Assembly: GCA_904419075.1 (NCBI GenBank)
Contig: CAJFQM010000006.1
Location: 62,001 to 126,000 of the forward strand
Origin: an uncultured Clostridia bacterium
Lineage (GTDB): Bacteria > Bacillota > Clostridia > Christensenellales > Borkfalkiaceae
Length of the DNA: 64,000 nt
Reading direction: 5' to 3'
Positions 36,202 to 44,328 of this stretch are shown here, one piece after another (position 1 is the first letter of the stretch; each line of letters opens with the position of its first letter). Below the pieces are notes generated by a model. The model ran no database searches. It was not told the DNA's origin and was given only the letters and a program-made list of their open reading frames with translations. The position numbers and the translations under genes were made by a program.

Positions 36202-36217
36202 AGTAAAACGTTTTACT
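36202..36217 (+). promoter_or_regulatory. Perfect 16-bp palindromic operator, LacI/GalR type
   Basis: AGTAAAACGTTTTACT has a central CG and is fully palindromic, as in LacI/GalR-family operators. It covers the likely transcription start, 8 bp after the -10 box, so a bound repressor would block initiation. The LacI-family gene in the same operon is the natural candidate, giving autoregulation. Confidence 0.85.
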
Positions 36218-36243
36218 AATCATTTATAGTCAGGAGGAGGACA

Positions 36244-37140
36244 ATGAAAATATTCGTGGTGGGGAGCTTGAATATGGATTTGGTCATCAAAGCGCCGTTC
36301 ATGCCCGAAAACGGAATGACGATCGGCGGGGAAGGTTTTATGACGAATCCGGGCGGAAAGGGAGCCAATCAGGCGGCGGCGATCGGGAAGCTGGGCGGCA
36401 ACGTCCGCATGGTGGGATGTGTAGGCGAGGCGTTCGGCGCGGAGTTGAAGGGCGCGCTGGACGGTTACGGAGTAAATACGGAATACGTAAAATCGGTCGG
36501 CGGAGTTTCCAGCGGCATCGCGGTCATCATAGTGGTGGACGGGGATAACCGAATCATTCTCGACGCGGGCGCCAACGCGAAAGTGAGCGAATCACTCGTG
36601 GATGAAGCGTTGAAGGAAGCGGAGGCGGGGGATTATCTTGTTTCCCAGCTGGAAATCGATTTGTCCATCGTGGAATACGCGCTGAAAAAAGCCAAGGAAA
36701 AGGGCATGGTGACGTTGCTCAATCCCGCTCCCGCGGCGAAACTTTCCGAGGGGATTCTCGCAAACAGCGATTATTTTATTCCCAACCAATCGGAGGCTGA
36801 ATTTTATACGGGGATTTATCCCGAAGACGAAACGTCCGCAAAGAAGTGTGCGGAAAAATTGTCCGAACAGGGCGTAAAAAACGTCGTCGTCACGATGGGT
36901 TCCAAAGGTTCCGCCTGCGTCGCGGACGGAAAATATTATAAAGCGGAATGTTTCAAGGCAAAGGCGGTGGATACCACGGCCGCGGGGGATACGTATGTGG
37001 GAGCGCTGGTCACAAAACTTTCCGAAGGAGCGGGAATAGAAGAAGCGATGACGTTTGCGAGTAAGGCTTCCTCCGTTACGGTCACGCGGCGCGGCGCACA
37101 ACAGTCGATTCCTTTCCGCGCGGAAGTGGAGGCTCTGTGA
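36244..37140 (+). CDS. Ribokinase / PfkB-family sugar kinase
   Basis: A 298-residue PfkB kinase. The N-terminal GSLNMDLVIKAP and NPGGKGANQA match ribokinase, and the catalytic Asp lies in DTTAAGDTYVGAL near residue 250. Ribokinase makes ribose-5-phosphate; related family members phosphorylate other sugars or nucleosides, so rbsK is likely but not certain. It has a strong GGAGGAGG site. Its stop overlaps the next start (GTGA). No ribose transporter or D-ribose pyranase is nearby. Confidence 0.88.
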   Translation: MKIFVVGSLNMDLVIKAPFMPENGMTIGGEGFMTNPGGKGANQAAAIGKLGGNVRMVGCVGEAFGAELKGALDGYGVNTEYVKSVGGVSSGIAVIIVVDGDNRIILDAGANAKVSESLVDEALKEAEAGDYLVSQLEIDLSIVEYALKKAKEKGMVTLLNPAPAAKLSEGILANSDYFIPNQSEAEFYTGIYPEDETSAKKCAEKLSEQGVKNVVVTMGSKGSACVADGKYYKAECFKAKAVDTTAAGDTYVGALVTKLSEGAGIEEAMTFASKASSVTVTRRGAQQSIPFRAEVEAL

Positions 37141-38171
37141 TCGCGCGCGGAAAACGCGCTACCATTAAAGACGTGGCGGCTTTCGCGGGCGTCTCCGTCA
37201 CGACCGTGTCTTTCGTTTTGAACGGGCGCGGCGGATCCGTTCCCGAACGCACGGCGGAGCGCGTCCGCACCGCGGCGGAAACGCTGGGCTATCGTCCGGA
37301 TTTTGCCGCGCGGTCCATGGTCATGCGCCGTACGAATTTGGTGGGGGTGCTCGTCCCCGATATTTCCAACGGATTTTTTGCGGAAATGGTGGGACATATT
37401 CAGAGGGCGCTCGCTGCCTGCGGCTACGACGTCATTCTCTGTAACGGCGGGGAGAGCTTTGAAAACGACCTGAAATATCTGAACATTTTTGCGGACAGGA
37501 AAACGGACGGACTGATTTTAACGCCGAGCGAGGCTTCCCTGTCGGACGAACGCCGCGGAGAATTTCTCTCCGCATTGTCCGAGATCGATATTCCGCATAT
37601 CTTTCTCGACCGTTTTCCTTCGGCCGCGAGTTCTCCGTGTTTCGCCGCGGATAACGAGGAGAGCGGTTTTCTAATGACGCGCTATATTTTGGATCTCGGA
37701 CACGAACGGATAGGTTTTCTTACGGGGAGTTTGTCCTCCGAAACGAGCCGTCTCCGTCTGCGTGGCGCGGAGCGGGCCTTTTCGGAACGCGGACTTTCCC
37801 TGCGCCGAGAATGGGTCAAAGCGGGCCGTTACGATTTTCTTTCGGGAAAGAAGGGCGCGGCGGAGCTGTTTGAAACGGACGTGACGGCGATTTTTTGTTT
37901 CAGCGACGTGCAGGCTTACGGAGTTTGTGCCGCGGCAGGCGAGCGAGGTCTGAAAATTCCGTCCGAGCTGTCCGTTGCCGGGTTCGACGACGTTTTCGGT
38001 TCCGCTCTTTTCCGCCCGTCTTTAACGACGCTCCGCCAGCCCGCGGAAAAAATCGCGCGTGCGGCGGCCGGAGCGCTTGTGCGGGCGATGAAGGGAGAAG
38101 ACAAAATCGAAAGCGCGTTTTTTCCCGCGGAATTGATCGCGCGGGAAAGCACCGCGCCTTTGAACGGTTGA
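37137..38171 (+). CDS. LacI/GalR-family transcriptional regulator
   Basis: A 344-residue repressor starting with GTG, overlapping the kinase stop by 4 nt. The N-terminal HTH reads ATIKDVAAFAGVSVTTVSFVLNG, with the hinge helix around 50-60. Residues 65-340 form a periplasmic-binding-like sugar-sensing domain. It probably represses its own operon through the palindrome at 36202-36217, relieved by a sugar related to the kinase substrate. Confidence 0.93.
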   Translation: MIARGKRATIKDVAAFAGVSVTTVSFVLNGRGGSVPERTAERVRTAAETLGYRPDFAARSMVMRRTNLVGVLVPDISNGFFAEMVGHIQRALAACGYDVILCNGGESFENDLKYLNIFADRKTDGLILTPSEASLSDERRGEFLSALSEIDIPHIFLDRFPSAASSPCFAADNEESGFLMTRYILDLGHERIGFLTGSLSSETSRLRLRGAERAFSERGLSLRREWVKAGRYDFLSGKKGAAELFETDVTAIFCFSDVQAYGVCAAAGERGLKIPSELSVAGFDDVFGSALFRPSLTTLRQPAEKIARAAAGALVRAMKGEDKIESAFFPAELIARESTAPLNG

Positions 38172-38197
38172 CAGAGCGGGGAAAAACGTGTTACAAT
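38168..38197 (+). promoter_or_regulatory. Promoter of the SIMPL-domain gene
   Basis: TTGACA (38168-38173), 18-nt spacer, TACAAT (38192-38197). It overlaps the end of the lacI-type gene. Confidence 0.65.
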
Positions 38198-38225
38198 GGA
38201 TTCTGCCGAAAGGAGGTAAAAATTT

Positions 38226-38882
38226 ATGGATAAAATTTTGAAAGTGAGCGGGCGCGGGAAAATTCGTCTGCGTCCCGATACGATCTGCGCGGAAATCACG
38301 TTGCAGGGTACGGACGAGGTGTATTCGGAGGCGCTCAGACGGGCGGAATCGCAGTTGAAGGAAATAAAAACGGCCGTCGCCTCGGCAGGTTTTGCGGAGG
38401 CCGATCTGAAAACCTCTGATTTTCGGGTGGATACGAAATACGAAAACGTCAGGACGGAAAAGGGGGATTGGACGCAAAAATTCGTCGGGTATCAGTATAC
38501 GCATGTATTGAAACTCCGTTTCCCGGCAGATAACGCGCGTCTGGGCGCGTTTGTTGCGGCGCTGGCCGCGTGCTCGTCCGATCCCGTGTTCTCCTTCTCC
38601 TATACCGTGGCGAACGCGGAAGAGGCCAAGGAATGGCTCTTGCGCGAAGCGGTGAAAGATTGCGCGAAAAAAGCGCTCGTTCTCGCGCAGGCCGCCTGCG
38701 TGGAACTTGCGGGAATCCGCGAAATCGACTATTCTTGGGGCGAAAAGGAATTTTCCGTCAGTCCCGTTCGTCCCATGCGCCTGAAAGCGGCCGAAGCCGC
38801 TCCCGCCGCATTTTCTCTCGATGTCACGCCCGACGATATCGAAGTTTCCGATACCGTCACCGTCACTTGGGAAATTTCTTGA
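38226..38882 (+). CDS. SIMPL-domain (DUF541) protein
   Basis: A 218-residue protein with the SIMPL/DUF541 fold. It begins KVSGRGKIRLRPDT and continues with the repeated beta-alpha pattern to the end. Family members (BP26/YggE) are often secreted and linked to oxidative or envelope stress. This one has no signal peptide, so it should be cytoplasmic. It has a strong AAAGGAGG site, its own promoter and its own terminator. Confidence 0.85.
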   Translation: MDKILKVSGRGKIRLRPDTICAEITLQGTDEVYSEALRRAESQLKEIKTAVASAGFAEADLKTSDFRVDTKYENVRTEKGDWTQKFVGYQYTHVLKLRFPADNARLGAFVAALAACSSDPVFSFSYTVANAEEAKEWLLREAVKDCAKKALVLAQAACVELAGIREIDYSWGEKEFSVSPVRPMRLKAAEAAPAAFSLDVTPDDIEVSDTVTVTWEIS

Positions 38883-38899
38883 ATCCGACAAAAATTCAG

Positions 38900-38929
38900 A
38901 GCCTTTCCGTCTTTGCGGAAAGGCTTTTT
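38900..38929 (+). terminator. Terminator of the SIMPL gene
   Basis: A perfect 9-bp stem (38901-38909 with 38916-38924) with a six-base loop and TTTTTA. From 38940 to 39073 the DNA is AT-rich with a short inverted repeat (near 39025-39042) and no gene. Confidence 0.9.
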
Positions 38930-39073
38930 ATAAATTGAAAAAATAAATCGCAGCAATCAAAATAATAAATCGTGCTAATGGTTTTAGAGAAATAACGGGG
39001 ATAATAAAGTAAAAAAGATATTAAGTATAAGTATTTCTTATGGTATCATCAAAAAATCGTTATATTCAAATAC

Positions 39074-39102
39074 TTGTGTTTTAACGTGGCGTATAGTATA
39101 AT
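39074..39102 (+). promoter_or_regulatory. Probable promoter of the liv-citrate-proline operon
   Basis: TTGTGT (39074-39079), 17-nt spacer, TATAAT (39097-39102). The transcript would carry a leader of about 345 nt before livK. Confidence 0.65.
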
Positions 39103-39142
39103 AATAGAAATAAATTCAAAAAACAAACGGACGGAAAAGACG

Positions 39143-39271
39143 ATGAACGTTAATGTAAAGGTACTAATTAGAGTATCGGTTATAACGGTCGGGCTAGTGC
39201 GAATTATTAAAGCGAAGCCGGGCGGACAAGAGAGGGAACTCCGACTAAGGGGAGAAGGAAACGATCTGTGA
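39143..39271 (+). CDS. Branched-chain amino-acid leader peptide (attenuator)
   Basis: A 42-codon frame. Of its first 25 residues 13 are Val, Ile or Leu (seven Val, four Ile, two Leu); the remainder is basic and Gly-rich. Codons include CTA twice and ATA once, which the surrounding host genes avoid. It lies about 35 nt after the probable transcription start and ends inside a stem-loop (39257-39287), upstream of a terminator hairpin and of a branched-chain amino-acid transporter. Leader peptides rich in the regulated amino acid drive ribosome-stalling attenuation, as in ilv operons. The ribosome binding site (GGACGG) is weak. No T-box consensus was seen. Confidence 0.6.
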   Translation: MNVNVKVLIRVSVITVGLVRIIKAKPGGQERELRLRGEGNDL

Positions 39272-39287
39272 AGGGGCGGATCGTTCC
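39257..39287 (+). promoter_or_regulatory. Leader stem-loop overlapping the leader peptide stop
   Basis: AACGATC (39260-39266) pairs with GATCGTT (39279-39285), extended by GG/CC across a one-base bulge. The leader peptide stop codon (39269-39271) is in the loop, so a ribosome finishing or stalling on the peptide would change this fold. Confidence 0.5.
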
Positions 39288-39317
39288 GACTCTTCATACC
39301 GAAGCACTACCTTTTTT

Positions 39318-39366
39318 CGCCGACGGCTTTTAGCGGTATATCCGAGCCGGCGGCGCTTTTTATTTT
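39318..39366 (+). terminator. Attenuator terminator before livK
   Basis: A ten-base arm (39318-39327) pairs with 39346-39355 with a single A-G mismatch in a GC-rich stem, followed by CTTTTTATTTT. It lies in the untranslated leader, about 90 nt before livK, where it can only act as a regulated stop. Its 3' arm can alternatively pair with CCGCCGG at 39376-39382. Confidence 0.72.
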
Positions 39367-39454
39367 GAAATCCCCGCCGGAGACTACTTAAAATGGATCG
39401 CTTTTTGTCGGAGGAGGTTTTTCAAAAATAAAAAAATTTAAGGAGTAGATAGTT

Positions 39455-40645
39455 ATGAAAAAGAAATGGACGATGTTTGCATGTGCGGCAATGGCGGCGG
39501 TGATGGGCAGTGCCCTGTTTGTTTCCTGCGGAGGGAACAGAAATTATGCGGAGAATAACGAAAAATTTTATATCGGTGCTTCGGGGCCTCTGACGGGCGG
39601 AGCGGCGGTTTACGGCAAAGCGGTGCAGAACGGAGCGCAGCTCGCGGTAGAGGAGATCAACGCGGCGGGAGGACTGGACGGGAAGCAGTTTGAATTTGTA
39701 ATGATGGACGACGGCAACGACGATACTCGTGTGAACAGCAATTACGCTTCGCTGTACGAAAAGGGCATGCAGGTGAGTTTGGGCTGTGTGACGACGAAGC
39801 CGTGTTTGGCGTTCAAGCAGCTTGCGGAGGAGGATAATTTGTTCTTTTTGACGCCTTCGGCGACGGGCGACGACGTAGTCGGAGGGGGGAATGCCTATCA
39901 GATGTGTTTCTCCGACTCGGGGCAAGGTACCGCGGCGGCGGAATACGTAAAGGAGAATGTAACGGAAAGCACGATCGGAATTTTTTATAAATCGGACGAT
40001 CCGTATTCCAACGGCATCTATCAGAATTTTATCTCTGCTCTCGGAGAAAATTCGGGATTCACTTTTGTAGAGACGAACTTTACGGATGATACGAATGCGG
40101 ATTTCAGCTCTCAAATCAATCGTCTCAAAGACTGTAAATTTATCTTTATGCCCATCTATACGGAACCTGCGTCTTTGTTCATGATGCAGGCGAACGGAAT
40201 CATTTCCGACGATGCCATCTATTTCGGCTGTGACGGTTTCGATGGAATCGAAAGCGCGTTTACGACTACCCCGATTTCCGAAATTCCGCAGGAAATTTCC
40301 TATCTTTCCCATTTTGACGCCACGGCGGAGAGCGGGGCGGCAAAGGAGTTTATCGACAGCTATACGGAGAAATACGGAAAAGATACGCTCAACCAGTTCG
40401 GAGCGGCCGCTTACGACTGCGTGTACGCGATTTATGAGGCGATGGCGAACGCGGTTTCCGACGAAAAAGAAATTCCCGTAAATATTTCCCCGAGCGACTT
40501 ATGCGACATTCTCAAAGAAACATTCCAAAAGGAGGATTTCACCTTTGACGGAGTGACGGGTACGGGCATTTATTGGAGCGAGGACGGAACGGTAAATAAA
40601 AACCCTGTGAAATATATCGTAAAGGAGAAGAATTCGGCGGCATAA
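39455..40645 (+). CDS. livK: Branched-chain amino-acid ABC transporter binding lipoprotein
   Basis: A 396-residue extracellular receptor of the Leu/Ile/Val-binding family. The signal peptide ends in a lipobox at Cys25 (LFVSC), so the protein is lipid-anchored, as usual in Gram-positives. The mature part is a two-lobed type I periplasmic-binding fold (IGASGPLTGGAAVYGKA at its start). It has AAGGAG before ATG and is the first gene after the attenuator. Family members also bind amides or other amino acids; the Val/Ile/Leu-rich leader supports branched-chain substrates. Confidence 0.92.
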   Translation: MKKKWTMFACAAMAAVMGSALFVSCGGNRNYAENNEKFYIGASGPLTGGAAVYGKAVQNGAQLAVEEINAAGGLDGKQFEFVMMDDGNDDTRVNSNYASLYEKGMQVSLGCVTTKPCLAFKQLAEEDNLFFLTPSATGDDVVGGGNAYQMCFSDSGQGTAAAEYVKENVTESTIGIFYKSDDPYSNGIYQNFISALGENSGFTFVETNFTDDTNADFSSQINRLKDCKFIFMPIYTEPASLFMMQANGIISDDAIYFGCDGFDGIESAFTTTPISEIPQEISYLSHFDATAESGAAKEFIDSYTEKYGKDTLNQFGAAAYDCVYAIYEAMANAVSDEKEIPVNISPSDLCDILKETFQKEDFTFDGVTGTGIYWSEDGTVNKNPVKYIVKEKNSAA

Positions 40646-40684
40646 GGACAGGGGCAGAAAACGGCGAACGCGGAGGAGAAAGGA

Positions 40685-41560
40685 ATGCTGGATTTCATTA
40701 CTACATTTATCAACGGACTCAATCTCGGAGGAATCTACGCACTGATCGCGCTCGGTTATACGATGGTGTACGGGATAGCGAAAATGTTGAACTTTGCGCA
40801 CGGCGACATCATCATGGTGGGCGGGTATACGATCATGGTATTTTTCAGCATGACGGGTCTGCCCGTGGTGGGCGTACTGTGCGCGATTCCCCTCTGCGTA
40901 GTCGTGGGCATCGTCATTGAAAAAGTCGCATATAAACCTTTGAGAGGAGCCTCGCCCCTTGCGGTACTGATCACGGCAATCGGCGTCAGTTATCTGTTGC
41001 AGAGCTTGGCGCAGATGATTTTCGGGCCGGGGCAGCAGATGGTGGAGCTGGGCGATATGGGCACGATTTCTCTCGGCAGTTTGAAAATCAAAGTAGAGAC
41101 GATTGTCACGCTTCTCGCCGCGACTCTGATCATGGTCTGTCTGACATTGTTCGTGCATAAAACGAAGGCAGGTAAGGCCATGCTCGCGGTGGCGGAAGAT
41201 CGGGACGCGGCCCGCCTGATGGGTATCAACGTAAACGCGATTATCACGTTGACTTTTGCCATCGGTTCGGCGCTCGCGGCCGTAGCGGGGGTATTTTATA
41301 TCTTGGGGTCGCCCGCGGTGTATCCGACTTTGGGCGCTCTGCCCGGAATCAGAGCGTTTACGGCGGCGGTTATCGGGGGAATCGGTTCAATTCCGGGGGC
41401 GATGGTCGGCGGACTTCTTCTCGGAATCATCGAATGTATCTGCGGAGCGGTGCCCGCCCTGTCCCAATATACGATTGCCGTGGAGTTTGCTTTGCTCATC
41501 GTCATACTCCTCGTCAAACCGAGCGGTATTCTCGGCAAGAAAAAGCGGGAGAAGGTGTGA
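40685..41560 (+). CDS. livH: Branched-chain amino-acid ABC transporter permease LivH
   Basis: A 291-residue inner-membrane permease with about eight helices. GLNLGGIYALIALGYTMVYG and LNFAHGDIIMVGGY at the N-terminus and the EAA-like loop with DRDAARLMGINVN near residue 185 are typical of LivH. It pairs with the LivM half of the following fusion protein. It is 39 nt after livK and 1 nt before the fusion gene. Confidence 0.95.
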   Translation: MLDFITTFINGLNLGGIYALIALGYTMVYGIAKMLNFAHGDIIMVGGYTIMVFFSMTGLPVVGVLCAIPLCVVVGIVIEKVAYKPLRGASPLAVLITAIGVSYLLQSLAQMIFGPGQQMVELGDMGTISLGSLKIKVETIVTLLAATLIMVCLTLFVHKTKAGKAMLAVAEDRDAARLMGINVNAIITLTFAIGSALAAVAGVFYILGSPAVYPTLGALPGIRAFTAAVIGGIGSIPGAMVGGLLLGIIECICGAVPALSQYTIAVEFALLIVILLVKPSGILGKKKREKV

Positions 41561-41561
41561 T

Positions 41562-43571
41562 ATGGAAAACGCGGCAAAAACTTATTTCAAAAATATAAAA
41601 AAGAACTTTGAATGGAAGGGCTGTATTAATTACGTCGTGGTTGTGGCGTTTGCAATTTTCTTTTCTGTTCTGCATTCGACGGGAAATCTGGAACGTTCCA
41701 CCCGTTTTCTTCTCGAAAAAATCACATATAGCGCGGTGCTTGCCGTTTCCCTTTGTCTCGTCGTCGGTTTTTTGGGCGAGCTTTCCTTGGGGCATGCGGC
41801 GTTCATGTGTTTGGGTGCGTACATCGGCGGCTATATGGAGACGTATGTCTATGCGAGTTTTACGGACGCCGTTCCGCTCGTGTCGATCATCGTCTCGATG
41901 CTCATCGGCGGTTTGGTCGCGGCGTTTTTCGGCTTGATTATCGGCCTTCCCGCGCTGCGGCTGAAAGGAGATTATCTCGCCATCGTCACGCTCGCGTTCG
42001 GGGAAATCGTCCGTACGGTTTTCCAGAACCTGGAAATTTTCGGTGCGGAGCTCGGAATGGATACTTATACCAAGTATAAGGAAACTTTCATTCTCGGGTT
42101 CGTAGTACTTCTTATAACGATGTTTGTCGTACAGAATCTCGTGCGCAGCAAACAGGGCAGGGCGATCATGGCCATCCGCGACAATGAGATCGCCGCGCGT
42201 TCCATGGGCATCAACGTCACTTACTACAAGTTGATGGTGTTCATGCTCTCGGCGTTTTTCGCCGGGATTGCGGGGGTGCTTTTCAGCAACACCACTCGCG
42301 TCTCGTCGGGCACTTTCGGTTATAGTTATTCCATCGATATTCTCGTCATGGTCGTGCTCGGCGGCATGCGCAGCGTGAGCGGCGTAATCATATCCGCGGC
42401 GCTGATCACCTGTATAAATACCGAACTTGCCACCGTTCTTACGGGCAATCTCGCGGCACTCCAAAACGTAATTTACTCTCTCATCCTCGTCGGAATCGTG
42501 ATTTTCAATCACGCTCCCGGACTCAAAGATTTCAGAAAAAAATATAATTTCCGCACGCTTGCGACAAAAATTTTCAAAAAGAAATCTTCTGCCGCGACCG
42601 TTTCCGAACCTGTCTCCGAGACCGTCGGAACTTCTTCGGTTTCCTCCGCGGAAATTTCCGCGGAATCTTCTCTTCCGGCTTCCGCCGATTCCGTGGCAGA
42701 GTCTCCCGCCTCTTCGGTTGTATCCCGAGAATCGGTTGTTTCGGATCCTTCTGTAGCTTCCACCCGACAAGCCGATGCGGTTTCTACCGCGGAAGCAGAG
42801 GAAGAATACGTCCTCAAAACGGAAAATCTGGGCATATCTTTCGGCGGTCTCAGTGCCGTGAAGGGAATAGACCTTCAAATCAAGAAGGGAGAACTTTACG
42901 GATTGATCGGTCCTAACGGAGCGGGCAAGACGACGGTATTCAATCTTCTCACGGGAGTATATAAGCCGACGACGGGAGATTTCTATCTGAACGGAAAGAA
43001 GCTGACGGGAAAGAGTCAGATGATGATCAACCGTGCGGGGATCGCGCGGACGTTCCAAAATATCCGTATTTTCGAGGATATGAGTATTATCCGCAACGTA
43101 ATGGTAGGGCTGGAAAATCGTCCCGAGTATAAATGTTCGTTGGCGAACAGTATTTTCAGAACGCCACGGTACTATAAGACGGTAATGGCGATGCGCGAGA
43201 AAGCGAAGGAACTTCTTCGGGTATTCGGGTTGGAAGAGATCCGGAATCAGCTCGCGGGGAATCTGCCTTACGGGAAGCAGAGAAAGCTGGAAATCGCGCG
43301 AGCGTTGGCGACGTCGCCTTCTTTGCTGTTGCTCGACGAGCCCGCGGCGGGCATGAACCCCAACGAGACGCAGGAGCTCATGGATACCATCAGACTGGTG
43401 CGGGATAAATTCGATGTCACGATCCTGCTCATCGAGCACGACATGCGGCTCGTTTCGGGGATTTGCGACAGACTGACGGTGCTCAATTTCGGTACCGTGC
43501 TCGCCCAAGGAGAAGTGAAGGAAGTCCTGAACGATCCCGAAGTTGTAAGGGCATATTTGGGAGGTGAATGA
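41562..43571 (+). CDS. Fused LivM permease - LivG ATPase
   Basis: A 669-residue fusion. Residues 1-335 are LivM, with about eight membrane helices and the EAA-like DNEIAARSMGINV. Residues about 340-420 are a low-complexity Ser/Ala/Glu/Val linker. Residues 425-669 are LivG, with Walker A GPNGAGKTT at 450, the signature in LPYGKQRKLEIARAL and Walker B LLLLDEP. The two are usually separate genes. The fusion fixes one ATPase on one permease; LivF is separate. ATG 41562 has GGAGAAGG upstream. The stop lies 1 nt before livF. Confidence 0.92.
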   Translation: MENAAKTYFKNIKKNFEWKGCINYVVVVAFAIFFSVLHSTGNLERSTRFLLEKITYSAVLAVSLCLVVGFLGELSLGHAAFMCLGAYIGGYMETYVYASFTDAVPLVSIIVSMLIGGLVAAFFGLIIGLPALRLKGDYLAIVTLAFGEIVRTVFQNLEIFGAELGMDTYTKYKETFILGFVVLLITMFVVQNLVRSKQGRAIMAIRDNEIAARSMGINVTYYKLMVFMLSAFFAGIAGVLFSNTTRVSSGTFGYSYSIDILVMVVLGGMRSVSGVIISAALITCINTELATVLTGNLAALQNVIYSLILVGIVIFNHAPGLKDFRKKYNFRTLATKIFKKKSSAATVSEPVSETVGTSSVSSAEISAESSLPASADSVAESPASSVVSRESVVSDPSVASTRQADAVSTAEAEEEYVLKTENLGISFGGLSAVKGIDLQIKKGELYGLIGPNGAGKTTVFNLLTGVYKPTTGDFYLNGKKLTGKSQMMINRAGIARTFQNIRIFEDMSIIRNVMVGLENRPEYKCSLANSIFRTPRYYKTVMAMREKAKELLRVFGLEEIRNQLAGNLPYGKQRKLEIARALATSPSLLLLDEPAAGMNPNETQELMDTIRLVRDKFDVTILLIEHDMRLVSGICDRLTVLNFGTVLAQGEVKEVLNDPEVVRAYLGGE

Positions 43572-43572
43572 G

Positions 43573-44289
43573 ATGGCTTTGCTGAACGTTGAAAATCTTC
43601 AGGTATCTTACGGCCTCATCAAGGCAATCAAGGGAATTTCCTTTCATGTAGACGAAGGGGAGATCGTGGCGCTCATCGGGACGAACGGAGCGGGAAAAAC
43701 GACGGCCATGCACGCGGTCGCAAAGCTCCTGACTCCCGATAGCGGCAAAATCGAGTTTGCGGGTACGGACGTGACCAAATACCCCGCGCATAAAATCGTG
43801 CGGTTGGGCATGAGTCAAGTTCCCGAGGGACGAAGGATTTTTCAGGAACTCAAAGTCAGGGACAATCTTTTGCTTGGAGCGTTTTCGCGCAAGGATAAAG
43901 CGGAGTTTTTGGGGACTTTGGAGGAGATGTATTCGCTTTTCCCGATATTGAAGGAACGGGAGAACCAGATCGCAGGCACGCTTTCGGGCGGGGAACAGCA
44001 AATGCTGGCGGTCGCGCGGGCGATGATGTCTCATCCGAAACTTTTATTGCTGGACGAACCGAGCATGGGACTTTCGCCGCTGTATGTAGGTCAGATTTTC
44101 GGCATGATAAAGAAAATCAACGAAAGCGGCGTGACCGTCTTTCTCGTCGAGCAGAACGCAAAGCAAGCGCTGTCTTTGGCGGACAGGGCGTACGTTCTGG
44201 AAACGGGCAACGTCATTTTGGAAGGGACGGGCAAAGAATTATTGAACAATGAAAACGTCAGAAAAGCGTACTTGGGGGAGGGCGAATGA
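43573..44289 (+). CDS. livF: Branched-chain amino-acid ABC transporter ATPase LivF
   Basis: A 238-residue ATPase with Walker A GTNGAGKTT near residue 38, signature LSGGEQQMLAVARA and Walker B LLLLDEPSMGLSP, the typical LivF form. ATG 43573 lies 8 nt after GGGAGG; the GTG at 43564 is too close to it. It completes the importer with LivK, LivH and the LivM-LivG fusion. The gene ends in a perfect stem-loop. Confidence 0.93.
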   Translation: MALLNVENLQVSYGLIKAIKGISFHVDEGEIVALIGTNGAGKTTAMHAVAKLLTPDSGKIEFAGTDVTKYPAHKIVRLGMSQVPEGRRIFQELKVRDNLLLGAFSRKDKAEFLGTLEEMYSLFPILKERENQIAGTLSGGEQQMLAVARAMMSHPKLLLLDEPSMGLSPLYVGQIFGMIKKINESGVTVFLVEQNAKQALSLADRAYVLETGNVILEGTGKELLNNENVRKAYLGEGE

Positions 44290-44300
44290 TTTCGCCCTCC
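44277..44300 (+). promoter_or_regulatory. Perfect intercistronic stem-loop at the livF stop
   Basis: A ten-base arm (44277-44286) pairs perfectly with 44291-44300 around a four-base loop, with the livF stop codon (44287-44289) in the loop. No T-run follows, so it is more likely an RNA-processing or stabilising element than a terminator. It separates transporter from enzyme genes. Confidence 0.6.
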
Positions 44301-44328
44301 GAATCGGGTTATAAGGAGAAACGGACTT

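Noticed and set aside
39143-39454. T-box riboswitch in the liv leader
   Set aside because: No T-box consensus sequence or specifier-loop architecture is visible. A translated branched-chain-rich peptide explains the leader better.
41514-43508. Minus-strand frame of 664 codons
   Set aside because: It is a shadow of the LivM-LivG fusion gene; Arg/His-rich without domain features.
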